Below, one piece after another: positions 1-5,694 of a stretch of 6,678 bases of DNA (position 1 is its first letter; each line of letters starts with the position of its first letter). This stretch comes from Candidatus Bipolaricaulota bacterium. GTDB lineage: Bacteria; Bipolaricaulota; Bipolaricaulia; M55B111. The notes under the pieces were generated by a model. The model was not told the DNA's origin. It ran no database searches and saw nothing but the letters and a program-made list of their open reading frames with translations. Position numbers and translations under genes: made by a program. The DNA lies in the NCBI GenBank assembly GCA_018334595.1, contig JAGXLQ010000074.1, positions 1 to 6,678 on the forward strand. Reading direction: 5' to 3'.

Positions 1-293
1 AGAATATCGGGGGTTCATCTTTCCAGCACGAGGACAGGGAATACACCATTCCTTCAACCTGGACTCTGGAGTGGTCCAAGTCAACGAGCAGGCCAGCGGC
101 GATGACGTCTCTGGTCGAACTGAATGCCAGCGAAAACGCCAATGCGGAAAGAACGGTCGTCGCCGAGGTAAACCCTCAAAAGGTGAACTTGTGGATGGAC
201 GTAACCGTCTCCGCACACAGGAACGGCATGGTCGATCCTGCGGGTAAGTACCAGGCGTCGCTGGACGTTTCGGTAGTTGACCTTAACTCTTAA
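1..293 (+). CDS. C-terminal end of an unrecognised beta-rich, probably exported protein (5' partial)
   Basis: The frame is open from the left edge (first full codon at base 3) to a TAA at 291-293, giving 96 visible residues; the true start lies outside the window. I do not recognise the family. The last 45 residues alternate polar and hydrophobic residues, as in VNLWMDVTVSA and KYQASLDVSVVDL, with a 'PAGKY' turn before the final strand. This pattern is typical of immunoglobulin-like or pilin/coat-type beta-sandwich domains of secreted or surface proteins. No cysteine or membrane anchor is visible at the C-terminus. Codon use (AGG, AAG, GAC, GTC) resembles the other genes, which supports real coding. 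The next gene, panB, has its own promoter, so a functional link is not implied. The export assignment is an inference from the strand pattern; the visible part contains no signal peptide. A search of the full-length protein against Pfam would settle the family. Confidence 0.6.
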   Translation, partial: NIGGSSFQHEDREYTIPSTWTLEWSKSTSRPAAMTSLVELNASENANAERTVVAEVNPQKVNLWMDVTVSAHRNGMVDPAGKYQASLDVSVVDLNS

Positions 294-367
294 CAGAAGT
301 ACGACGTCCTCTACAAAAGGAAGCCAAACTGTTACACGTCGATCCCCGGCGGTTAATTTCAGGTAAT

Positions 368-419
368 CCAATATTGGCGAAGGTTTCCCTATGAGGGGAC
401 CGCGAACCGTATGGTCGCC
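368..419 (+). promoter_or_regulatory. Palindrome and overlapping hairpins upstream of the panB promoter
   Basis: A perfect 10-base palindrome, CCAATATTGG, lies at 368-377 and could be a repressor or activator half-site pair. It is followed by two possible hairpins: GGTTTCCC (382-389) with GGGGACC (395-401), and GCGAACC (402-408) with GGTCGC (413-418), the latter with one bulged A. A competing outer pairing joins GGCGA (376-380) to TCGCC (415-419). No U-run follows, so this is not an intrinsic terminator. It lies upstream of the proposed -35 box, so it would not be in a transcript starting at that promoter. Its function is unknown, and short inverted repeats of this size can arise by chance. 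Confidence 0.25.
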
Positions 420-420
420 C

Positions 421-449
421 TGAACAACCTCGCCAATCCACCTTATAAT
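421..449 (+). promoter_or_regulatory. Sigma70-like promoter of panB
   Basis: A perfect -10 box TATAAT lies at 444-449. It is preceded at exactly 17 bases by TGAACA (421-426), which matches 4 of 6 bases of the TTGACA consensus. Transcription would begin near 456, leaving a leader of about 30 bases before the panB ATG at 486. This placement argues against the longer reading frame that begins at 411, because the promoter would lie inside that extension. Confidence 0.6.
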
Positions 450-471
450 TACCCATCCTTTATCAGCAAAT

Positions 472-476
472 GGAGG
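472..476 (+). promoter_or_regulatory. Ribosome binding site deciding the panB start
   Basis: GGAGG, with nine bases to the ATG at 486, is a strong Shine-Dalgarno site. It selects 486 over the in-frame ATG at 411, which has no comparable site and would add 25 residues that do not look like a PanB N-terminus. Confidence 0.8.
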
Positions 477-485
477 TTTAAGATA

Positions 486-1325
486 ATGGCAGACCGAGAC
501 AAGATCGATATCAATTATCTATACAGCAAGAAAGCGGAAGGGGAGAAGATATCGTGGCTCACCGCGTACGATTATCCGATGGCCAAATACGAGGAGGAGG
601 CGGGGATAGAGATGATCCTCGTTGGAGACTCCGGCGGTATGACTCAGCTTGGCTACGACTCCACGCTTCCCGTGACGATGGATGAAATGACCATGATGAC
701 CAAGGCGGTTACTCGGGCGACGGAAACGACTTTTGTCGTTGGTGACATGCCCTACATGAGTTATCAGCCGGACAGGTCCGAAGCGATAAAAAATGCCGGA
801 AGGTTTATGGGGGAGTGCGGGACCGACGCGGTAAAACTCGAGGGCGGAAGAAGGATGGCACCGACCGTGGAGGCCATCGTGAATGCGGGTATTCCGGTTG
901 TGGGGCATATCGGCATGACGCCGCAGTCGGCCGCGCTTCTCGGTGGGTACAAAAGCCAGGGAAGGGACGCGGAGACGGCAAAGGGGTTGATCGCGGATGC
1001 AAGGGCTCTGGAGGATGCGGGGTCGTTTGCCATACTCCTGGAGGCAGTCCCCACTCGTGTTGCTAAGATCATTTATGAAGAATCCCAGGTCCCGATCTAC
1101 GGGATAGGTGCGGGTAAACACGTCGACGGGCAACTCCTTATCGCCCACGATATCCTGGGCTTGTTTGAGCTATTTAAGCCGAGGTTTGTCAAGAGGTATG
1201 CCGCGCTGGGGCGAGATATGGTGGACGCGGTAGCCCGGTTCAAGGAGGAGGTAAAGGGCGGGGAATTTCCGGATCCTGAACATAGTTACGGGATGCCGGA
1301 CGAGGAGTACGACAAACTGGTCTAG
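486..1325 (+). CDS. panB: 3-methyl-2-oxobutanoate hydroxymethyltransferase (ketopantoate hydroxymethyltransferase)
   Basis: PanB transfers a hydroxymethyl group from 5,10-methylene-tetrahydrofolate to 2-oxoisovalerate to make ketopantoate, the first committed step of pantothenate and CoA synthesis. It is a cytosolic, Mg-dependent (beta/alpha)8 barrel. The predicted protein has 279 residues, near the family norm of about 260-280. Visible motifs are TAYDYPMA (26-33), VGDSGGMT (46-53), GDMPYM (86-91), VKLEGG (116-121), GHIGMTPQS (140-148), LLEAVP (184-189), GIGAG (206-210) and EHSYG (265-269). By alignment from memory with E. coli PanB, Asp48 and Asp87 are the metal ligands, Lys117 and Glu119 line the site and Glu186 is the catalytic acid/base; all are present. 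The usual 'GDSLGM' reads GDSGGM here, which may mark a subfamily. A good promoter and ribosome binding site precede it and a terminator-like hairpin follows, so it is probably transcribed alone. No panC, panD or panE is visible. Confidence 0.93.
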   Translation: MADRDKIDINYLYSKKAEGEKISWLTAYDYPMAKYEEEAGIEMILVGDSGGMTQLGYDSTLPVTMDEMTMMTKAVTRATETTFVVGDMPYMSYQPDRSEAIKNAGRFMGECGTDAVKLEGGRRMAPTVEAIVNAGIPVVGHIGMTPQSAALLGGYKSQGRDAETAKGLIADARALEDAGSFAILLEAVPTRVAKIIYEESQVPIYGIGAGKHVDGQLLIAHDILGLFELFKPRFVKRYAALGRDMVDAVARFKEEVKGGEFPDPEHSYGMPDEEYDKLV

Positions 1326-1638
1326 AGGTTTACGAACAGACGAGCGGAGGAGATAACCGACTAACGGGCAAGCTGCGACGCGTAGCGGATAAGGGAGCGA
1401 TGGGGACTCAGGAACGTATGGGCGCACCTCGCTTATCTGGTCCCTGAGAGCTAGCGACTGGCCCATCAGTTCGTTGGCGGCGGGGTTGAAGCGGCCTGAT
1501 GACAAGAAGCCTTCAGCCAGTTTGGCCATACCGGAGGTAGCCACCCGTGACTATCACCCTCCCGACACCCAGGCTAACCCTTGTTGCCTCATTTTTGTGA
1601 CCGGTGAACAGTGTAAGCTGGCGGCTCAGACATAAACG
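1326..1638. other. 313-base gap between convergent panB and rsmD, rich in inverted repeats
   Basis: I find no recognisable gene here. Exact or near-exact pairings on the + strand are GCTGCG/CGTAGC (1372-1377/1381-1386, triloop, one G-U); CGGATAAG/CTTATCTG (1386-1393/1432-1439, one G-U); CTCAGG/CCTGAG (1407-1412/1443-1448); ATGGGC/GCCCAT (1418-1423/1461-1466); CATCAG/CTGATG (1464-1469/1496-1501); and the terminator-like hairpin at 1571-1589. The second pairing crosses the third and fourth, so a pseudoknot is possible. Two open frames overlap here. One on + (1393-1635, 80 codons) has no ATG. One on - begins with GTG at 1544 and runs mostly antisense to panB. Neither resembles a protein I know. 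The region could be a long structured 3' UTR, a small RNA or a decayed gene. I checked by eye for the conserved blocks of RNase P RNA, tmRNA and SRP RNA and did not see them. Confidence 0.4.
1571..1596 (+). terminator. Possible intrinsic terminator for panB or a downstream RNA
   Basis: AGGC plus AAC (1571-1574 and 1576-1578, with U1575 bulged) pairs with GUU plus GCCU (1583-1589) to make a seven-pair stem with a four-base CCUU loop. Two bases later comes UUUUU (1592-1596). The orientation fits + strand transcription from panB, 246 bases after its stop codon. The mirror image on the - strand lacks a U-run, so it would not serve rsmD. The stem is modest and has a bulge, so the call is moderate. 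Confidence 0.5.
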
Positions 1639-2196
1639 CTAATCTCTGGTAAGCCGATAGAAGGCGAGCTTTGTCTGACCGTACTCTCGGGAGTCAATTT
1701 GGTTCAGGTTGGACAGTTCACCCGGTAGGTCATCCTTATGGAAGACCTCTACTATTATCACGCCGCCGGGCCTGATTACTTTTAGGCTGTTCAATTGCTC
1801 CAAAGTAGTTGTCGCTAGGTTCGTCTCGTAGGGAGGTCCGACGAAGGCGATGTCAAACCTGCGAGCACGCCGGTCGTACTTCTCGAGAGCCGAGCCCACG
1901 TCGTTTTTTTCCACGACCGCCCTGTCGGTGTAGTCTAGTTTTTCCAGGTTCTTCGAGATGAGCGAGATAGCTTGCTGAGACCGGTCTACGAACGTGCAGT
2001 TTCTGGTCCCCCGTGAAAGGGCCTCCAGCCCTACGCTACCAGTACCGGCGAATAGATCGAGAAAGCGGGCTCCCTCAACTAGCTGACGGATCATATCGAA
2101 CAGGGCCTTGCGGACGAGGTGCTGGATGGGACGAATGTCCTTAGGTCCTGGTCCGAACAGGCTGTGCCCTTTTTTCTGCCCACCTATTATATGCAT
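1639..2196 (-). CDS. rsmD: 16S rRNA (guanine966-N2)-methyltransferase RsmD family
   Basis: RsmD uses S-adenosylmethionine to methylate N2 of a guanine (G966 in E. coli) in 16S rRNA of the assembling small subunit. The 185-residue length is typical. The N-terminus MHIIGGQKKG matches the usual 'MRIIGG..KG' opening, fixing the ATG at 2196. RPIQHLVRKALFDMI (22-36) corresponds to the conserved 'RPTxxxVReALF' segment. Motif I, for S-adenosylmethionine, is FLDLFAGTGSVGLEALSRG (45-63). Motif II includes FVDRS (69-73), and ND (98-99) follows. Motif IV, normally D/N-P-P-Y/F, reads GPPY at 120-123, losing the acidic or amide residue that normally contacts the target amino group. The rest of the protein is intact, and YGQTKLAFYRL (172-182) matches the family's C-terminal strand. 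No good Shine-Dalgarno sequence precedes the start. In many bacteria rsmD is followed by coaD; here no gene follows on its strand before panB. Confidence 0.9.
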   Translation of the reverse strand: MHIIGGQKKGHSLFGPGPKDIRPIQHLVRKALFDMIRQLVEGARFLDLFAGTGSVGLEALSRGTRNCTFVDRSQQAISLISKNLEKLDYTDRAVVEKNDVGSALEKYDRRARRFDIAFVGPPYETNLATTTLEQLNSLKVIRPGGVIIVEVFHKDDLPGELSNLNQIDSREYGQTKLAFYRLTRD

Positions 2197-2214
2197 AACC
2201 GTAACGGAGGTTGA

Positions 2215-2243
2215 TTGAGAAATTGAACGACCATACTATCTTA
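2215..2243 (+). promoter_or_regulatory. Probable promoter of the HAD-FAD-gltX-uppP unit
   Basis: TTGAGA (2215-2220, 5 of 6 to TTGACA) lies 17 bases before TATCTT (2238-2243, 4 of 6 to TATAAT). An alternative in the same place is TTGATT (2211-2216) with TACTAT (2234-2239), also spaced 17. Either would start transcription about 30 bases before the ATG at 2280, which has AAGGTG (2267-2272) as its ribosome binding site. It is the only clear promoter seen ahead of the four genes. Confidence 0.45.
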
Positions 2244-2268
2244 TACTGGTTGGAGAATTTGAAAACAA
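2240..2268 (-). promoter_or_regulatory. Probable promoter of rsmD
   Basis: Reading the - strand, TTGTTT (2268 down to 2263) is followed after 17 bases by TATAAG (2245 down to 2240), a 5 of 6 match to the -10 consensus. The -35 match is only 3 of 6. This -10 box overlaps the proposed -10 of the oppositely oriented promoter, so the two polymerases would compete for the same DNA. Confidence 0.4.
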
Positions 2269-2279
2269 GGTGTGTATAA

Positions 2280-3038
2280 ATGGAAATTAATCAGTTGACT
2301 ACAGTTATTTTCGACCTTGACGGTACCTTATGTACTTACGAGGAAAGCTTGGGGAAATCACTCTTGAGGTGTTTTGAGGTCGAGAACGTCGACGACCTCC
2401 CGTTTACCCCCGAGGACTACGAGGAAGAGTTCGGGCGTCAGTTTTGTAGTGCCATTGAAGGACGGATAGAGCGCCCCGAGCTCTCCTACAGGAAGAGGTT
2501 GGTCTGGAGCCTGCTTGAGCCTCTGTCCGGGTTCTCGCAGAAGCAAATAGCCGGCTACGCCGACAGGTTTGACGAGGTTCGGGAGGAGGGGTTAGAGTTG
2601 TTCCCGGAGTCCGTCCAAGTGTTGAAGAGATTACAGGGGGGCGTCAAGTTGGGGTTGCTTACCAACGGTCCCTCTAGCCTGCAGTGGGCGAAAATTCGTC
2701 ACCTGGGGATCGAGGAGTTGTTCGACGAGGTGGTGGTCAGCGGAGATCATGGTTTGGTGAAGCCCGACCCGGAAATATTTCATTTAACCCTGGATAAGAT
2801 GGGCTCCACGCCGGCGGAGTCCATCTACGTCGGTAACTCCCATAAGTACGATGTTGAAGGTGCTAAGAACGCCGGTCTCCCCGTAATCTGGAGAAGAAAT
2901 GAAGGAGGGGAGCGGCCGGACCCCGATGAGAATTACCCCGAACCGGATTTCGTCGTCGACGACCTGGTAGAGATATTCGATCTGGGGATTTTGCAACTAT
3001 CCGATGATTCCGATTCAAGGAGAGTAAAGTTATCATGA
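2280..3038 (+). CDS. HAD-superfamily hydrolase, subfamily IA (phosphoglycolate phosphatase/nucleotidase-like)
   Basis: This is a cytosolic phosphatase of the haloacid dehalogenase superfamily, 252 residues; its substrate cannot be read from the sequence. Motif I is IFDLDGTL (10-17), with nucleophile Asp12 and acid/base Asp14. A helical C1-type cap follows, roughly residues 20-105. Motif II is LLTNG (126-130), with Thr128 binding phosphate. Motif III is VKPDPEIF (160-167), with Lys161. Motif IV is VGNSHKYD (184-191), with Asn186 where many members have Asp and with Asp191 kept; this N variant occurs in the family. The C-terminal stretch 205-252 is acidic and ends in a polar tail. The ATG has AAGGTG seven bases upstream. 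Its stop overlaps the next start (ATGA, 3035-3038), indicating translational coupling with the FAD gene. Similar relatives include phosphoglycolate phosphatase and YjjG-type nucleotidases, so the assignment stays at superfamily level. Confidence 0.88.
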   Translation: MEINQLTTVIFDLDGTLCTYEESLGKSLLRCFEVENVDDLPFTPEDYEEEFGRQFCSAIEGRIERPELSYRKRLVWSLLEPLSGFSQKQIAGYADRFDEVREEGLELFPESVQVLKRLQGGVKLGLLTNGPSSLQWAKIRHLGIEELFDEVVVSGDHGLVKPDPEIFHLTLDKMGSTPAESIYVGNSHKYDVEGAKNAGLPVIWRRNEGGERPDPDENYPEPDFVVDDLVEIFDLGILQLSDDSDSRRVKLS

Positions 3039-4372
3039 AAGAGAGAGATGTAGTGCTGATTGGTGCAGGCCCGGCGGGACTGTTTGCGGGAGGTAAGTTT
3101 CTTAACTCGGACCTGTCCGTTGTCGTCCTAGAACGGGGCCGCCCTCCCAAGGAAAGAGAGAGCATAACCTACGGGATCGGAGGCGCTGGAGCCTTCTCCG
3201 ACGGCAAGCTAAATTTAACTCCGAAGATCGGCGGAGACCCCAGCACGTTCGGTCGGAAAGGAGAGGAACTTTTGCCGTACATCGATGAGATAGACCAGGT
3301 ATTTGCCAATTACGGAGGGGGCAGTACTTACTCCGGCGAGTCGGAGGAGGGGCTAAGGGAGTTGAAGAAGAAAGCTGGAAAATACGGGATAGAGTTCATC
3401 CCCGGCAAACAGAGGCACATTGGCACCAAGAAGATACGCGAGGTAATCAACAACTTCTACAACTACCTCGTAGACGAGGGCCTGGAGTTTGCCCTTGAGA
3501 CGAAGGTAGAAGAAATCAGTTACGATGGGGAGTACTACGAACTAAAGACGGAGGATGAAACTTACCGTGCCCCGTACGTTCTCGCCGCACCCGGGAGGTC
3601 GGGGGCTTACTGGTTACGAGAGCAGGCCAAATCCCTGGGAGTCATAACGAACTATGGGCCCATCGACGTGGGGGTTAGGGTGGAGTTCCCCGCGGAAATA
3701 TATCAGCCGATAGAGGAAGTGATGTACGACGCCAAGTTCAGGCTGCGAACGGAGACCTACGACGACCTGGTCAGGACCTTCTGTACAAACCCCCGGGGGT
3801 TTGTGGTAAAGGAGCCCCTTGAAGACTTCATGCTTATAAATGGTCATGCCGAAAACTCTAACAAGTCCGACGTGACCAACTTCGCCCTCCTGTCTCGCAT
3901 TACGCTGACGGACCCCGTCGAGGATACGACCAGGTACGGTAGATCCATAGCCAAGCTGGCCAATACCATCGGCGGAGGAAAGCCCATCTTGCAGAGGTTG
4001 AAGGATTTGCAGAACGGGAGGAGGTCGACGGAAAAGCGTATCAGTAGAGTCCCCTACCAGCCCACGCTAACCGACAATACGCCCGGAGATATCTCCATGG
4101 CTTTGCCCGATCGGGTAACCGTAAATTTGACCGAAGGCCTGGAGAGGCTGAATAACATTATCGAAGGAGTGACCTCGGACAACACCCTGCTTTATGCCCC
4201 GGAGATAAAGTTCTACGATACGAAATATCAAGTGACCAGGGACCTGGAGACAAACTTCGACGGGTTTTACGTGGCCGGTGACGCATCAGGCCACTCCCGG
4301 GGGATAGTGTACTCCGCTATCACCGGAATGATCGCAGCAGAAGGTATAGTTGAGGAGACCAACCATAACTAA
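3035..4372 (+). CDS. COG2509-type FAD-dependent oxidoreductase, function unknown
   Basis: The protein has 445 residues and belongs to the uncharacterised FAD-dependent dehydrogenase group (COG2509). The N-terminal dinucleotide-binding fold has IGAGPAGLFAG (9-19) and ends in Glu33 of VLERG, which should bind the ribose of FAD. The signature GIGGAGAFSDGKLN (47-60) follows. The central part contains TFCTNPRGFVV, NGHAENSNKSDVTNFALL and QRLKDLQNGRRST, all matching the conserved core as I remember it. A second FAD contact, YVAGDASGHSRGIVYSA, lies at about 412-428. No signal peptide or membrane segment is seen, so it should be cytosolic. The electron donor and substrate are unknown for the family. 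The start overlaps the HAD stop, with AAGGAG (3017-3022) twelve bases upstream. gltX follows after 22 bases. Coupling with the HAD phosphatase may hint at a shared pathway, but this is only inference. Confidence 0.9.
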   Translation: MKERDVVLIGAGPAGLFAGGKFLNSDLSVVVLERGRPPKERESITYGIGGAGAFSDGKLNLTPKIGGDPSTFGRKGEELLPYIDEIDQVFANYGGGSTYSGESEEGLRELKKKAGKYGIEFIPGKQRHIGTKKIREVINNFYNYLVDEGLEFALETKVEEISYDGEYYELKTEDETYRAPYVLAAPGRSGAYWLREQAKSLGVITNYGPIDVGVRVEFPAEIYQPIEEVMYDAKFRLRTETYDDLVRTFCTNPRGFVVKEPLEDFMLINGHAENSNKSDVTNFALLSRITLTDPVEDTTRYGRSIAKLANTIGGGKPILQRLKDLQNGRRSTEKRISRVPYQPTLTDNTPGDISMALPDRVTVNLTEGLERLNNIIEGVTSDNTLLYAPEIKFYDTKYQVTRDLETNFDGFYVAGDASGHSRGIVYSAITGMIAAEGIVEETNHN

Positions 4373-4394
4373 CAACAACTGGAGCCGATAACGT

Positions 4395-5693
4395 ATGACG
4401 ACAAGAGTAAGATTTGCTCCTTCGCCTACCGGGTACCTTCACGTCGGTGGAGCGAGGACAGCTCTGTTTAATTGGTTATTCGCAAGAAACAAAGGTGGAG
4501 AGTTTATCCTTAGAATAGAGGATACGGACCAGTCCAGGTCGACCGAAGAATCTATCGAAGAGATCGAGGATTCGATGTCCTGGCTGGGGTTGGACTGGGA
4601 CGAGTACTACAGGCAGACGCATAGGACCTCCCTCTACCAGGAGAGCACCGACGAGTTAATTGAAGAGGGACGAGTCTACGAATCCGAAGGTGCGCTCTGG
4701 TTCAGGGTTCCCGGAGGCGACGAGGTCGTAGTGGAGGACCTGGTGCTCGGTAGCGTCAGTTTTTCCACCGACGAACTCAAGGACTTCGTCATCCGGAGAT
4801 CGGACGGGTCCTTTACCTACAACTTCGCCTGTGTGGTCGACGACGCGGAGCTGGGGATTACTCACGTCATGAGAGGGGACGACCATCTGAACAATACTCC
4901 CAAGCAGCTTCTCATCTACTCCGCCCTGGAGATAGACCCCCCCGAATTTGCTCACTTCCCGATGATACTGGGAAAGGACGGAAAAAGGCTGAGCAAGAGG
5001 CATGGGGCGACGTCCGTGTTGAGCTATAAGGAGAGGGGTTTCCTCCCCGAAGGTCTGGTAAACTTCCTCGCCCGGCTCGGGTGGTCCCACGGGGACCAGG
5101 AAGTCTTTTCTGTCGGTGAGTTGGTGGACTACTTCTCCCTGGATAGCGTGGGCGGCAGTTCGGCCGTGTTTGACGAGGACAAGTTACTCTGGATTAACCA
5201 TCAGTGGTTACAGAGGAAGGAGCCTGACGAGCTGGGCAACCTATTCAAACGTTACCTGGTCGAGGGGGACTATTACGGACGCGAGGAGTTGGAGGGCTTG
5301 CCCCCGGAAAAGTTTGCCAAGGTCGCTGAGTTGTTGCGGGAGAGGAACAAGACGTTGTCCGACCTGGCAGAGGCAAGCGCTTTTGTGATCAAAGAAGAGT
5401 TGAGCTACAGCGACACCCCTCTCGAAGAATATGCGGAGGAGAAAGCCCAGGGCCTGTTAGGGGGGCTGGCGGAAAGGCTCTCTAGCCTGCCGGAAGACGA
5501 GTTTCGTCCAGAGGAACTGGAGGGGGTCACGAGAAGCTACCTGGACGAAAACGATGGCGGATTGGGCGATATCGCTCAGCTTTGCCGTGTCGCCCTTACG
5601 GGCAGGACGGTATCGCCTGGCCTGTTTGAAACGATGGAGCTCGTGGGCAAGCGTAAGACCGTAAACCGGCTTCTCCGGGCGTCGGAGTTCTGA
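4395..5693 (+). CDS. gltX: Glutamyl-tRNA synthetase with a shortened CP1/zinc region
   Basis: GltX is a class I synthetase that joins glutamate to tRNA(Glu), and in many bacteria also to tRNA(Gln), in the cytosol. The HIGH-type motif is HVGG (16-19) within FAPSPTGYLHVGG, and the KMSKS-type motif is KRLSK (197-201). Other family blocks are LRIEDTD (39-45), SDGSFTYNFACVVDD (136-150), VMRGDDHLNNTPKQ (158-171) and HFPMILG (187-193). The C-terminal anticodon-binding helical domain is present, ending in ALTGRTVSPGLFE and LVGKRKTVNRLL. The total is 432 residues, whereas the family usually has about 465-490. The missing part is the segment after 'LIEEGRVY' (88-95), where the usual CxC...RYDGxCR stretch is replaced by a short join to LWFRVPGG (101-108). 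The frame is intact, so this is not a frameshift. TGGAG lies ten bases before the ATG. uppP follows after one base. Confidence 0.95.
   Translation: MTTRVRFAPSPTGYLHVGGARTALFNWLFARNKGGEFILRIEDTDQSRSTEESIEEIEDSMSWLGLDWDEYYRQTHRTSLYQESTDELIEEGRVYESEGALWFRVPGGDEVVVEDLVLGSVSFSTDELKDFVIRRSDGSFTYNFACVVDDAELGITHVMRGDDHLNNTPKQLLIYSALEIDPPEFAHFPMILGKDGKRLSKRHGATSVLSYKERGFLPEGLVNFLARLGWSHGDQEVFSVGELVDYFSLDSVGGSSAVFDEDKLLWINHQWLQRKEPDELGNLFKRYLVEGDYYGREELEGLPPEKFAKVAELLRERNKTLSDLAEASAFVIKEELSYSDTPLEEYAEEKAQGLLGGLAERLSSLPEDEFRPEELEGVTRSYLDENDGGLGDIAQLCRVALTGRTVSPGLFETMELVGKRKTVNRLLRASEF
5684..5687 (+). promoter_or_regulatory. Ribosome binding site for the TTG-started uppP
   Basis: GGAG sits inside the last codons of gltX, seven bases before TTG at 5695. 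It supports the unusual start codon. The next in-frame ATG lies far inside the conserved part of the protein, so no later start is possible. Confidence 0.65.
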
Positions 5694-5694
5694 C

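Noticed and set aside
291..341. Crossing inverted repeats TAACAG/CTGTTA and CGACGT/ACGTCG after the first stop codon
   Set aside because: Two six-base pairings with a long internal loop and no U-run; too short to distinguish from chance and not a terminator.
81..371. - strand open frame of 96 codons opposite the partial gene at the left edge
   Set aside because: The + strand frame has beta-strand patterning and codon use like its neighbours; the - strand product looks like a shadow.
411..485. N-terminal extension of panB from the ATG at 411
   Set aside because: The stretch contains a perfect TATAAT with a spaced -35 box, and the strong GGAGG at 472-476 points to the ATG at 486; the extra 25 residues do not look like PanB.
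519..1148. Long - strand open frame of 209 codons inside panB
   Set aside because: It is entirely antisense to a gene with clear catalytic motifs and has no recognisable protein features.
1170..1544. - strand open frame of 124 codons from GTG at 1544
   Set aside because: Its second half is antisense to panB, it has no family resemblance and no good ribosome binding site was seen. The part outside panB is noted with the intergenic region.
1326..1638. RNase P RNA, tmRNA, SRP RNA, group II intron or a TnpB-associated guide RNA in the panB-rsmD gap
   Set aside because: I could not find the conserved blocks of the first three, a domain V hairpin, or any transposase remnant, so no named RNA class is supported.
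2760..2860. HAD motif IV Asn186 as a sign of inactivity
   Set aside because: VGNSxxxD is a known variant in subfamily IA and the second acidic residue, Asp191, is kept.
4656..5090. - strand open frame of 144 codons within gltX
   Set aside because: Antisense to the KMSKS-containing part of gltX, with no domain features.
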